A stretch of 64,000 bases of DNA from positions 55,930 to 119,929 of the forward strand of contig WTPW01001255.1 of the NCBI GenBank assembly GCA_009809945.1, in the 5' to 3' direction. The notes under the pieces are model-generated. The model made no database searches. It was given only the letters and a program-made list of their open reading frames with translations, and was not told the DNA's origin. The translations under genes and the position numbers were made by a program. This document shows positions 21,097 through 31,462 of the stretch, piece by piece (within the stretch, counting starts at the first letter, position 1; each line of letters begins with the position of its first letter). Origin of the DNA: Gigaspora margarita (lineage: Eukaryota > Glomeromycota > Glomeromycetes > Diversisporales > Gigasporaceae).

Positions 21097-22588
21097 GAGA
21101 ATTGCTAATCTTAACCGGGGGGAATTTCCCTGTTATACAAATCCAAATTGACCAGTAATATTTATTTTTATTTATACATATTAATATATATTTATTTTAT
21201 ATTTATTTACATAATATACAAAACCGTTTTTAAAATATATTAATCCACCCTTTCACTTAATACTAGACTAACCCTAATACCACACTACCCTTACCCTAAC
21301 CCATCTCTTTCGCCTAATATTACCCTAACCCTAACCTTAACCCTTACCCTAACCATAACCCCAACAACTTTACTCCCTTCAGCTCTTATACTAATCTCGT
21401 CCTATCCTAACCCAAATTCGTACTACTATCTAACTCTAACTTCGTTACTAACCCATTCTAACCCTAATATACAGCTTTAATCTGTATAAATGGCTCACAT
21501 TTTGCAGCAGTTTGCTAGTCGAATCAGCACGGGATTTGGCACGGGTAATGAACGTAAATTCTCGATAACGATGTAGATTAGCTATTTTTTAAGACACACA
21601 AGGAAGCTTCATCAGTGAAATCATGGGATATTGCTTATTTTAAAAAAAAAACCTTTATTGACCTTTCGCTCTTCACGAAACAACCCAACACGCATCACGA
21701 GGCTCACATTTTGCAGCAGTTTGCTAGTCGAATCGGTACAGGATTTGGCACGGGTAATGAACGTAAATTCATGTGCCACCACGATAACAATGTGGATTAG
21801 CTATTAAAACATAAATTTACATAAGTAATCAACAAGCTAACTGCATATGAAGCAAAATTTTGTATAGAATTTTTTTAACACACACAAGGAAGCTTCATTA
21901 GTGAAATCATGGGATATTGCTTTTTTTTAAAAAAAATATCCTTTACTGACCTTTCGCTCTCCACGAAACGACCCAACACGTATCACGAGCCAATACGTCA
22001 CTTCTGTAACATACACATATATGTCATCTGTGATATTACGTGCTACCTTTTGCGTAATGTCCATGCTATTTTTACCGCGCCTTTCGTAAAATGTTTCTGT
22101 GCATGCTACAAGATCCGTGCCATTTCGAGCATTCCTGACACCAACAAAACATTCACAAATACAAGCCAATATGACACCGGAACCTGAACGAAAAAAAAAC
22201 AAGCGATTAGTACTATCCACAACGTGAAAATAACAACATTGAAAAGATGAAGGCGCCAACATACAAGCGACATTGCCAGTATACGACGCTTCAACTACAA
22301 TTTCACTGCCCTAAGCCAAATGAAGCACCTACAAATGGCGACACCGAAAATGACAACACCGAAGAACGGACACCTAAAAATGACGAACCGAATAACGACG
22401 AACAACATCATCGAAAAACGGAAGAATCAACGCTAAAAAAAAAAGAAAACTGTTAAAAAGAAAAAAAGACGGATATAAACAAAAAAAAATTACGTATCAT
22501 GTAGATCCTGTTGTGCAAATATATATATGTAGATCCTGTTGTATAACTGGGGAGGGGATTTCCCCCCCGGTTAAGCGTAGTAATTCTC
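21097..22588. mobile_element. 1,492-bp Mutator-like element with 9-bp duplication
   Basis: The 9-bp flanks TTCTATTTT are at 21088-21096 and 22589-22597. The unfilled form of the host sequence is at 48475-48643 (GATCTTTTCTATTTTTAG), confirming the insertion. Ends GAGAATTGCTAATCTTAACC and GAGAATTACTACGCTTAACC continue into GGGGGG and TTATACAA. There is no transposase. Inside are telomere-like ACCCTAACC runs (21240-21460) and internal duplications: TTTGCAGCAGTTTGCTAGTC at 21496 and 21711, and AAGCTTCATCAGTGAAATC-type copies at 21604 and 21890. The frames at 21615-22456 show no recognisable domain. Confidence 0.8.
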
Positions 22589-22689
22589 TTCTATTTTTTA
22601 GTAATTTTTTTGCTTATTTTTGAGGTTTTTTTTGCAAATCTTTCTATTTTTAGTAATTTTATAATTAACCTAATCTATTTATCAGACAA

Positions 22690-24356
22690 AGGACATTTCC
22701 ACTTAAATGCTATCTATCCCTTAAACTGTCAGGTTTAGCATACAAATTTGTACGCTAAAATATTTTGAAGAAAATTGGGCTTGAAAAAAAATTTTTTTTA
22801 TAAACCTTTTATTCTAATTGGTTGCGGTGATTCTTCAAGACCCGAGTTACATGGCACACCTGCAGCTACAGTGTAAAATACTTTATGCAACCTGATTAGA
22901 AGGTACAAACTTACACAATGACTAAAAAAATAGGTCATTTTACCTATACTTTTAAGCCATCTTATCTCTTTAACATCATCTCAAAAAATTAATTATATGA
23001 AGCTAGTCATGAAAATTCTTTGATCAACTTTAAAGTTATATTATAAAAGTGACCTCTGCGCGGCGATTGTAAAAAATCTTTATAAGTGTCACATGAAAAT
23101 GCCTTTTTTAGTATTAAATTTGGGCACAAAAATCTATTAGGATCGACACTAAATAACCGATTTTTTGGAGTATTGATAAAAAAAATTTATGAACTAAGAA
23201 CTATATAGTAATCAAAACGTAGCGTTCTTTCATTTTAGCTTAGAAAATAGGGGGGTGTGGCTTAATAAATTTTAGAGTAAATGCACAAAACAGGTCAAAA
23301 ATCATTTTAGCGTACAAATTTGTACGCTAGACAGTTTAAGGGATAATAAAAATTATAAAAAAAACATATAAATTTATTATAAACTTTAAGCTGAATATCT
23401 AAGCTAGCTTTACTAATTAACTTAAAATTAAATTTTGCAGGTATATAGAACAAGAAACGAAGAAAATTTTGAGCTTAAAAATCATATTAAAATTTTGCCA
23501 ATTTTGCACCTTTTCAAAATGTAACTCTGTCAAAAACAAATATTTACAAACTTTAAATCAGCAGTTATGTGTAAAATTATGCTCTGAACAACTTTACTTA
23601 GGCGACGGAAGTAGGTTACCTTGTAAGAAAAATGGGTTATCTATGTACTAAAGTTAAAATTTATCGTATTTCATNATNNAACNTTTTTTNCTTATTAGGT
23701 AACCTACTTTGGGCTCTTAAGCAAAGTTGTTCGGCATGTAATTTTACATTACATTTGAGGTTGAATCGCGCTTTTCGAACCTTTTACTAAGTAAAAAATG
23801 GGTTTAAAGTTAGAAAAATTTTTTTTTTTAATTTTTAAAAAAATTTTTTTCTAACTTTAAACCCATTTTTCACTTAGTAAAAGGTCCAAAAAGTGCGATC
23901 CAACCTCAAATGTAATGTAAAATTACATGCCGAACAACTTTGCTTAAGAGCCCAAAGTAGGTTACCTAATAAGGAAGAAACGTTAGATCATGAAATATGA
24001 TAAATTTTAACTTTAGTACATAGATAACCCATTTTCTTACAAGGTAACCTACTTCTGTTGCATAAGTAAAGTTGTTAGAGCATAATTTTACACATAACTG
24101 CTGATTTAAAGGTTGTAAATATTTGTTTTTGACAGAGTTACATTTTGAAAAGGTGCAAAATTGGCAAAATTTTAACATGGTTTTTAAGCTCAAAATTTTC
24201 TTCGTTTCTTGTTCTATATACCCGCAACATTTAATTTTAAGTTAATTAGTAAAGCTAGCTTAGATCTTCGGTTTAAAGTTTATAGTAAATTCATATGTTT
24301 TTTTTATAATTTTTATTATAGACAGCATTTTGATTAATTTTAAGTGGAAATGTCCT
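22690..24356. repeat. Foldback palindrome, copy 4, with a nested insertion
   Basis: Outer ends AGGACATTTCCACTTAAA and its complement. The arms (22690-22717 plus 23343-23829; 23833-24356) meet near 23831. The conserved stem block TTGTAAGAAAAATGGG is in the left arm; the right arm carries its complement with one A missing. Frames at 23469-23651 (plus) and 23966-24193 (minus) encode nearly the same peptide because they are mirror images. Several Ns at about 23675-23690 mark poor assembly. The left arm is interrupted at 22718-23342. Confidence 0.85.
22718..23342. mobile_element. 625-bp element with CCCTTAAACTGTC ends, AT duplication
   Basis: CCCTTAAACTGTC then GTACAAATTTGTACGCTA at the left; the right end is its inverted copy. 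The flanks are AT and AT (22716-22717, 23343-23344), and the opposite arm of the palindrome shows the empty site (CTATAATAAAAATT). No coding region is recognised. A 2-bp AT duplication is known for ISL2EU-type elements, but nothing else here supports that family. Confidence 0.65.
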
Positions 24357-24783
24357 ATGACTGCTATGTATATTTCGATTAATACTAGCTTTGTAATATT
24401 ATAGCAAAATTACAATCCAAGCAATTTTACTTAGTACACGGTTAGCAGGTTTGTTAGTAAAATTTGTTAATATTTGGTGATTTCGGGGCAGAATTATTTA
24501 GGTCGGAGTGGCTCGGGTTACACGACGTGCAAAATTTTTTGGACATCACTAACTCACTAAAAATCAGCATCAGCCGTCACAATTATTAATCGACTATGGC
24601 ATTTTTCAATTTGAAAATGGTATATATCGTTTTTCTATCGGTATAAATTTAGGACTAATTATATGTAGATATTAGATGCAAAGCAGCCAATAACAGAATT
24701 ATTTGCAAAATGATTCATTTTATCTGGCTGCGTATGTAGCATTCAATAACGGTTTTATCCAGTGGATTACGACGGCCGAACCA

Positions 24784-24885
24784 ACAGAATAATTCGAGTT
24801 CTTTTGGTGATAATTGCGTTATCATCAAATAAAAAAGTTATTTGATGATGATGCAATCACCATCAAAATAACTCGAATTATTCTG
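24784..24885. repeat. Perfect-looking hairpin, ~48-bp arms
   Basis: AATAATTCGAGTTCTTTTGG and its complement flank a centre of about 5 nt in the middle of TTATTTGATGATGATGC. It is a small, well-preserved palindromic element. Confidence 0.7.
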
Positions 24886-24954
24886 GTGATACGATCATAG
24901 TAAGCTGCCGGATAAAAAAATTTGTTACAGAGCGTTTGAAAATGCTTAAATTTA

Positions 24955-25195
24955 GGTAATTACTATTTGTACACGGGATGTATGTACATAGGTTATATAG
25001 AAATCAATCGATATCTTAAATTTCGATTATGAACCCACATTTTTGCTTCTAACAAAAAAAAATTTCTTGCGAAATTTTGATATAAACTACACCCTAATCT
25101 CAAATCTACCCTTACCTTAATTTTTCGTTTTGGTTGATATGTTACACGAATTTGCAAATTATAATAAAATTTAACATCCGTGTACAAACATAATT
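24955..25195 (-). mobile_element. ACTATTTGTACAC miniature element with core module, copy 1
   Basis: Ends AATTACTATTTGTACACGG and, inverted, AATTATGTTTGTACACGG. The interior (minus strand) is the core module: AAGGTAAGGGTAG, GTAGTTTATATCAAAATTT, GCAAGAAATTTTTT, TTAGAAGCAAAAATG. Relatives are at 29066-29334 and 60835-61478. Confidence 0.7.
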
Positions 25196-25482
25196 ACAGT
25201 GCATTTGAAATATATATTTAATTAAATTTATGCAAGCATATTTAATCAAATATTAAAATACTGTACGAAGCCCTCAAGTTTATAGGCGTTACTTCACGTA
25301 AGTAACGTGAGCTTTTGAAAAAGTACTTTAAAACAATATAAAGAAGTTTTTTATGAATTGTGTAACGGATCTATAAATGATGGTGCAGTACTGTACTGTC
25401 ATTTTTTAATTTTCGCTATGTAAAATCGCATTTGGATCAACAGTCATTCAATTTTATTGATCTGATCACAAAAAGGTAGATA

Positions 25483-25690
25483 CCGTAAATTTCCGTATAC
25501 AAGATCCCCCAAATAGTAGATCCGCCGTGAATTAGACCCACAAAATCTGTATTAATCAATGCGGTTTTTTTCAAATACTTTAACTGTTTATTACAGTATT
25601 ATAAAAACGAAGCGCGTGTGCACTTTAAATTATTTTTTTCACGACATAACCTCTTAGCGTGTACCAGGTCTTGTATATGGCAATTTACGG
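25483..25690. mobile_element. TA-inserting miniature element (CCGTAAATTTCC ends)
   Basis: CCGTAAATTTCCGTATACAAG and, inverted, CCGTAAATTGCCATATACAAG, with TA on both sides (25481-25482, 25691-25692). A Tc1/mariner-type miniature element 208 bp long. Confidence 0.75.
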
Positions 25691-25700
25691 TAATATAATA

Positions 25701-25831
25701 CAGTCAAACCTTTCTAAATGCATAGCCAAAGGACCGATAAAAAATCCTTGCATTTAAAGAGGTATTGCATTTAGGGAGGTAAAAATCTATAAGTACAAGT
25801 CAATAGAGAGGTTATGCAGGAGGTCTGACTG
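25701..25831. mobile_element. pogo/Tigger-like miniature element, short copy
   Basis: CAGTCAAACCTTTCTAAATG at the left and, inverted, CAGTCAGACCTCC at the right; TA at 25699-25700, with the right copy changed to TT. Same family as 17983-19350 but only 131 bp, with AATGCA words. Confidence 0.75.
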
Positions 25832-26355
25832 TTTGTATTTTGTCATTCCCACATGGAGATTTAAAATTGATGACGATAAAGATCTTCATATGTAGCTAAT
25901 CATATAATAGATAAAAATTTGTTTATTTGTGTCCAGTAGGAATATGGTTTAACTTCAGTTCTAAAAAAAAAATTTTTACTAGTAACAATGCATCGCGTGA
26001 AAATATAGAACTATGGATCCGGAATGATTTAAAGAAAAGCTTCACAAACTAATGCCAGATCTTTATTTAAATCAGGTACTAAATCGAAAAAAGACTTAAT
26101 GTTGTATTACCTTTGTTTTTTTTTATAATTTTAATTTCTTATGCATTAATTTACGTTAATCCTCATGACTTTTTTTTTTTTCTTTTTTAATTAGATACAG
26201 ATCACCAACTGGTGATATGCTAATAAACTAACCATATCGAGGCCTCGAGTTCCTCTATTTAAATGGAAGAAATCTTTCTCTCCTTTTATTCTAATGAAGT
26301 TGATTTTCTTAGTAACAAGTTTTAGTTAGGTTCACACCTTTATCACCATTTCTCG

Positions 26356-27960
26356 ATGCACGACTGTATTGATTTTGATAAAATTATAGAAATTAATAGT
26401 GGTAATTCAGGAGTGATTTATATTTCTGAATGTAAATGCTGCAAAGTCATGAAAGCTCTCAAGCGTTTAAAGGATGATATACAGAACCAAAATTTCAACA
26501 GCGAGGTAAGTGAATATTTTGTTAATTATAGGGACCCAAAAAAAGCATCTTATCACTAATATGCTTAAATTTCACATAAGGTTGAAATTTTACGAAATGT
26601 TCAGGGTCACCCTAATATCATTACCTTCTACGGAGTTACAGAAGGTTCGTTGTTAAATAGTTTCCTAAAACTTTACCACTATGATAAATTAAATATGCAT
26701 TAAATTTTTGGTTACGCGACTCGCGTTTTTACTATTCGAATTTTGTCATTGATGCAGATTTTAGTGATCTGCATCAACAACAGTTGTGGTAGTTCTCCCA
26801 TAAAAAATTTTACCCCCGTGATTTTTATCCAATGAAACCCAATGAAACTCTTTAGGGTTAGCAGTTAGGGTGAGATTAGGATGAAGTCACTTTAGGGGTA
26901 AACTCATTGATTTAATGTTTTTGTGGGAAATCTATAATGTCGTGGACATTATTTTTCATATAATTGCGCTGATTGGCCAAAATTTAAACCCCACATGTCG
27001 ACTATGATTTTCAAAAAAAACTATACAACTCCTTCTCACTATAGTGAAGTCATCGGGATGAGAGAAAAAACTATATGTACTTCACTATGTCGGGTTGAAG
27101 TTTAATAATTCCGTAACTCGAATTTTCACTATATCGAGAGTTCACTATAACGAGAGAGTTTACTTCAATTAGTTGATTGATCCCCTAAATTACATAATAC
27201 CTGGTTAAATATTCAATTTTGGCCTACGAATATTATTAATCATGTTATTTAATAAAAATAGATCCTTCAAAGGAACATCAATTTATGATTTTACAATATG
27301 CTGATAAAGATTTACGGGATTATTTAAGAGAAAATTTTAAAAATCTACAGTTGATTGACAAGCTTCGTATGGCTGAAGAAACTGCGCAAGGACTTCGGTT
27401 TTTACATACTAAAAACATAGTTCATGGTGACTTAGTAAGTATATATCTATTTATCTGCGCATAATTTCAATTATTTAAATTAACAATTTATTATTTTTTT
27501 TCGGTAGAATTCCAGGAACATTCTTATCCATAATAAGCAAATTAAGATCACAGATTTTGACGTGTCGAGGCAGATTAATGGAGTTTCAACACTGCCATGC
27601 ACAGACATTAAAGGAATGCCAGCATACATAGATCCCCAATGTTTCAAAGACTTAAAATATGATAAAAAATCCGAAATTTACAGTCTTGGAGTTATTCTTT
27701 GGGAGATCTCAAGCGGTCAACCACCATTCAAATCACTGACCTCACTTGAAATTATCTTGAACGCACAAGTATTAGATGAATTTAGAGAAATTCCTGCAGA
27801 AAATACCCCCCTACGGTATATTGAACTATACCAAAAATGCTGGGACAAAGATCCCAGTATTCGTCCAGAAATATTTTTAATTATTAAAACCTTAAATGAA
27901 CTGCAAATTCAATTTAGAGATTGTACCCGTTTGGAAAAACCTCTACCCGGGTATTATTAA
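26356..27960 (+). CDS. TKL-type protein kinase, four exons
   Basis: Exons 26356-26505, 26581-26644, 27262-27434 and 27508-27960, all GT..AG with consistent phases, give 279 residues, essentially one kinase domain. Visible parts: a weak glycine loop (INSGNSGVIYIS), the likely ATP-anchoring Lys in KALKRL, GHPNIITFYGVTE, hinge LQYADKDLRDYL, catalytic loop IVHGDLNSRNIL (HGD for HRD), metal motif TDFDVSR (DFD for DFG), activation-segment end GMPAYIDPQ, SLGVILWEISSGQPPF, and CWDKDPSIRP. It would act as a cytoplasmic Ser/Thr-like kinase of the greatly expanded glomeromycete TKL group; DFD leaves activity uncertain. A possible upstream exon at 26013-26075 reads MDPE, a stop, then FKEKLHKLMPDLYLNQ; where relatives would have Trp the codon is TGA, so the gene may be truncated at its start or decaying. 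Intron 2 (617 nt) carries a miniature element. Confidence 0.8.
27026..27160. mobile_element. TA-inserting miniature element in the kinase intron
   Basis: CAACTCCTTCTCACTATAGTG and, inverted, AACTCTCTCGTTATAGTG, TA on each side (27024-27025, 27161-27162). TATAGTGAA words repeat inside. The same family is at 48893-49065. It lies wholly inside kinase intron 2 and leaves the exons intact. Confidence 0.7.
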
Positions 27961-28039
27961 ATTACCCAGATAAAATTTCTATAGCCTTATAACAATTTTT
28001 ACTCGGGTACGATCTCCAATTCAAATATATTATTTGGCA

Positions 28040-28250
28040 AAATTATAATTTCTTAAAATCTCTCCCAAATCCCAAATCCCAAACATAATAAAATTGTCCC
28101 AAATCCCAAATCTCAATAGTTTTGCCAACCAGTATATATCTAATACATATTGTTGGCAGAATCGATTTATTTAAAAAATTTCTCAATTCTACAAAATCTT
28201 TAATTCGTAAACTTAAATTTAATTTGGTAAATCTATAATTCATAAATAAG
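28040..28250. repeat. CCCAAATC word array
   Basis: At 28065-28112 the word TCCCAAATC repeats five times. Flanking TTGCCAACCAGTATATA and TATTGTTGGCAGAATC (28121-28163) can pair. The frame on the minus strand at 28043-28243 is a by-product of the array. Confidence 0.5.
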
Positions 28251-28589
28251 TCGTATAGTAAAACTTTAAGATATATGAGATATATGGCAGCCTAAATATA
28301 TATATATGATAATGATTATACAAGTATGATAACAATAAAAAAAAACTTATTATTCAATAAAGTATGCCTCTGGCGTCCCCCTAGCGGGTTTAAACCAAAA
28401 AAACTTCTTATGTATGCACGTGCTCAACGTTTTTATGTATTGTAACATTGTTTGTTGGGTGTTCAATATTAGAATAGTAATGATTTGTTATAAATTCGAT
28501 AATTATAGTAAAACATATAAATTAAACTCTTGAACCCAGCAAATCTCACACAAATAAAACTATATTTATTTGGTTCTCCTTAATATAGT

Positions 28590-28705
28590 TTCGGTGAAAC
28601 TGGTGAAAATTTGGTGAATATTGGTGAAACTAAATACAACAGCCAATAGAAACACAGGTTGAAACTATGATGAAACTCAACTTAATTTCACCTGCAATTC
28701 TACCC
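28590..28705. repeat. GGTGAAACT word array
   Basis: GGTGAAACTGGTGAAAATTTGG style words, with complements TTTCACC and AACCTGTG further right. The two boundaries are not clear. It stands directly left of the next element. Confidence 0.45.
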
Positions 28706-28724
28706 TTTAACATAGTTCTTAAGG

Positions 28725-28936
28725 CAGTGCTTGGCCATTTAGCTGGCCAATGACCGCAGCCAATGGTCAAATTAGACAAAAAAAAAATTATTTGTCGAAA
28801 TATTCATATAGAAAAGCTAGTAATATGATTGGTTAATATTATATAAGTTAGAAACTTTTGGCAGAAGTTTGGCTATTGGGCATTTGGTCGGTCAAGGGCC
28901 GAAAAACTATTTGGGCGCAAAAAATTACCGACACTG
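28725..28936. mobile_element. hAT-like miniature element with TTGGCCAA words
   Basis: CAGTGC at the left and CACTG at the right; flanks CTTAAGG and CTTAATG share CTTAA. The interior is full of TTGGCCATT, GGCCAATG and GGTCAA words. Same end type (CAGTG) as 45224-46039. Confidence 0.55.
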
Positions 28937-29065
28937 CTTAATGTGATAACGATGTGTTAAAATAGAAAGTCAACCACTAAACCGAATAATTCATAACAAA
29001 AAAAAAAGCATTTTTACGTTAAAATGAACCTGATGAAAATAATTTATTCGCGTAATTATAATTTG

Positions 29066-29334
29066 AATTTGGAAAAAACTATTTATACGCTACGTGTATG
29101 TACACGGGTACTAATTGATTTGCAATCCGCGTAATATATATATTATAGACCAAAATTAAACCCGATTTAAGGTTAGGGTTAGGGTGAGCTTTGGGATTGG
29201 AAGGGTTATAGTTTATAATAAAATTTTGCAAGGAATATTTTGTTAGAGCCCAAAGAGTGGTTTCATAAGCAAAATTTTAAGTTATCATATGTACCCGTGT
29301 TTATACACTAGTGTACAAATAGTAATTGTCGCAG
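29066..29334 (+). mobile_element. ACTATTTGTACAC miniature element with core module, copy 2
   Basis: ACTATTTATACGC and TGTATGTACACGGGTAC at the left; the inverted counterpart TACCCGTGTTTATACAC and GTGTACAAATAGTAATTG at the right. The core reads AGGGTTAGGGTGAG, GGGTTATAGTTTATAATA, GCAAGGAATATTTTGTTAG, AGTGGTTTCATAAGC and AAAATTTTAAGTT. Confidence 0.7.
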
Positions 29335-29349
29335 ATCATAATTTAAAAT

Positions 29350-29560
29350 GAAATCTATATTTTCTACTTAACCTGCTAACCTTCTAAAACCCACTAATAC
29401 TTGTTTATTATAACGTTTTTTAAAACTAAACCCTAACCCTAACCCCTAACCCTAAAAAATGCACCCCAAAAAAAATTTAGTTTTCGAGATTTTATACTAT
29501 AATTTCATTTTAATCTGGATTTCATTTTAATCTGCCACAGTAATTGCCTTTGAATTTTTA
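29350..29560 (+). repeat. Telomere-like CCCTAA run with flanking direct repeats
   Basis: AAACCCTAACCCTAACCC at 29427-29450 is the longest clean interstitial match to the fungal telomere repeat in the window. TTTCATTTTAATCTG is repeated at 29503 and 29520, and AAAATGAAATCTATATTTT lies at 29347. It is short and internal, so an element body is more likely than a chromosome end. Confidence 0.5.
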
Positions 29561-30239
29561 TGTTTTTACTACTTAATCTTATTCGCATTTTAACGCGTTC
29601 TCAAATTTGTACTACGCAACTTGCACACTTTTGGGTTTCGTGCATCAATTCCCTTTTATTTTTGGAAATTTAGTTATAAAAAGGGAAAATGGTTGCGCTG
29701 TACACTACTGCACTAGGAAAATGCCGAGAAACGCATTTTTTTTGTTACATTAAATTACAAATTTGAACACGCGTGCGGACAAACAGAAATTTGATCTTCA
29801 TAATGTAAGTTATATGAAGATGCATCAAAAAAGTAACTATTTTTGGTCGAAATGCATCAAAAACGTAACTTTTTATCACTTTGTGTAAACACTAAGGGTC
29901 CGTCGTTACAATTATATATGTCTTGATCATGTTTAGCTTACGAAATTTTAAAACGAACATAAAACTGATTCTATATGCAATTTTTTTTTTTTATGAGTTT
30001 TCTTCCCTGGGTTTGCTCATCAACTTTTTGTTATTCAAAAAAAAAAAAGATAATGTACAATTTTTTATTTTACCGGGTTAATGAAATGATAGTCAATGAT
30101 CGTCAAGATTGAACAAACATTTTAATTTGATGATCACTTTTAACAGATAATACGGATTTTTTAATCCTGTGTAATATCAGTCACACATCCAAAATTTTAT
30201 CATATGATTTTCATAAATTAAACAAATCGACGAATTTAC
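29561..30239. other. Stretch without recognised features
   Basis: Slightly richer in GC than its surroundings near 29600-29900, but no gene, splice pair or repeat end is supported. Confidence 0.45.
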
Positions 30240-31035
30240 ATTTTTGAGTTCCGAATTATATTAACCGGTTCCGACCTTTATCCTGGGCGATGATTAAAAA
30301 ATCGGTTAAAACAAATTGTCGGCTTAGGTTATTCTCAAATGTCTCCCTCTATGTGACCTGACTGGTTAAAAAAAAATAGATCGATTTCGATTCAAAAAAC
30401 CTGGACCTAACAACCATCTGGTTTTTCAGAGTTATTAATTTCGATTAATCGAAATCCATCTCGATCATTAGCAAATCACATCGAGGTAGCTGTTTGAGAA
30501 CAACCTTTAGCCGGTCATTTTTTTAGTATGGAAATTTCCGTTGTGGAAAAAAAAAAAAGAATGAACCTAAAATACGTGCAAGGTTGAGGTTAAAAGTTTC
30601 AGTAATTTCCGAAACTTTCAGATTAAAAATAATTAAGTACATTAAGTACTGTAAATTCGACCAAGTTCGTTCTCAAGCGTCTCCCTCAATGTGTTTACTA
30701 GAACAGTTATAATATGTAAAAATTATCCGTGTAACATTCTATGCTCTGTCCGTAGATTTCGCGTTTTTTTCGCGCGTTCGTATATATATATATAGTACCT
30801 ACAAAAATAGAAAAGACGAACTTCCCATATATACACAGTGTAACTTTAATCTTTAAGTCGTACTTCCAACGGACATCAGAAAACTACGATCATACCAACT
30901 TTATCGGAATTTATTAGGCTGAACATAGATTTCTTAGTTAGATCAACTTCAAAAACAAATGAGAAACTGCATGGCCTGTGGAATAAGTGTTTTGTCACGG
31001 ATGCGGAAATCTTGAGAACTAAGGAAAGTATTCTA
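30240..31035 (+). repeat. Segmental duplication, copy A (promoter-like)
   Basis: Matches 32600-33425 in direct orientation over about 800 bp with small indels: AACCTGGACCTAACAACC, GTGACCTGACTGGTT (GTGACCTAATTGGTT in copy B), GAGAACAACCTTTAGCCGG, then TTTCGCG and a TATATA stretch and TAACTTTAATCTTTAAGTCG. It precedes the coding traces at 31463-31970, as copy B precedes those at 33440-35410, so it is probably the 5' part of two related genes. Confidence 0.8.
30755..30805 (+). promoter_or_regulatory. Probable core promoter, copy A
   Basis: Two TTTCGCG motifs (GATTTCGCGTTTTTTTCGCG), then TATATATATATATAG about 12 nt on. TTTCGCG is the recognition core of E2F/MBF-type cell-cycle factors. The block is conserved in copy B at 33148-33192 while nearby sequence has drifted. 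The function is inferred. Confidence 0.4.
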
Positions 31036-31462
31036 ACTTCAACCCTCTTTTTTTTCGTTTTTTTTTTTTTTNAAAAAAAAAAAAAAAAAAAAAAAACGAA
31101 GATATTATTTTTAAAAAATTTATTAAAAAATTTCCATTGTAATTTATATTTTAAATTAAATAAAATAATTGAATTGGTTATTATATACATATTCATAAGA
31201 GAAAAAAAAACAAAAGTGCTTGTTTCTTTTGTTTCTTGTATAAATTTTTTGGTACAAAATTTTGTTATATATTTACTACGTATAAATGTTATGCGATCCA
31301 TCAATAACCTGAGTTATTGATGGAATGGTTATCATACTTATTAAATAAGTTTTATGTTTAATAATGCATCAATAAAATATCAATAAAAAATTAAATAAAT
31401 TAATAGTTAATTAATGATCTTATAATTACTTTATAAATCTTTTTTTTTTTCTTTATTGATTT

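Larger units (their letters stand above)
21020..24377. mobile_element. Element T inserted in S, itself carrying two insertions
   Basis: The left end AGGACCCTGAAATATATATAG and right end (inverted CGAAATATACATAG) sit between ATTAAT repeats (21014-21019, 24378-24383). The short form at 48475-48643 shows the complete ends and an 8-bp duplication. The body includes TTTGCTTATTTTTGG and GCAGATCTTTTCTA repeats, cut by the Mutator-like element at 21097-22588, and adjoins palindrome copy 4. Confidence 0.65.
20923..24559. mobile_element. Element S (outer shell of the nest)
   Basis: Ends AGTAAGTTAGTGGTGTCC and, inverted, AGTGAGTTAGTGATGTCC, both continuing AAAAAATTTTGCA and GAGCCACT for about 50 bp. Without its insert it would be about 280 bp; the compact relative at 53891-54135 shows this uninterrupted form (ACCTCAGATCGAACCTGC, ATTAATACTAGC, CAAGCAATTTTACTTAG). 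Here it is split at ATTAAT by the element at 21020-24377. Confidence 0.7.

Noticed and set aside
21240-21460. Possible chromosome end (CCCTAA runs)
   Set aside because: The runs are imperfect, internal to an element with a 9-bp duplication, and similar short runs occur in many other elements.
22718-23342. Assignment of the 625-bp element to ISL2EU
   Set aside because: Only the 2-bp AT duplication agrees; there is no nuclease or other coding trace.
23469-24193. Two frames on opposite strands with nearly the same Cys-containing peptide
   Set aside because: They are mirror-image arms of palindrome copy 4, not duplicated genes.
31012-31320. Opposed frames at 31 kb running through a homopolymer
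   Set aside because: Both pass through long T/A runs and an N; the lysine/phenylalanine stretches are artefacts.
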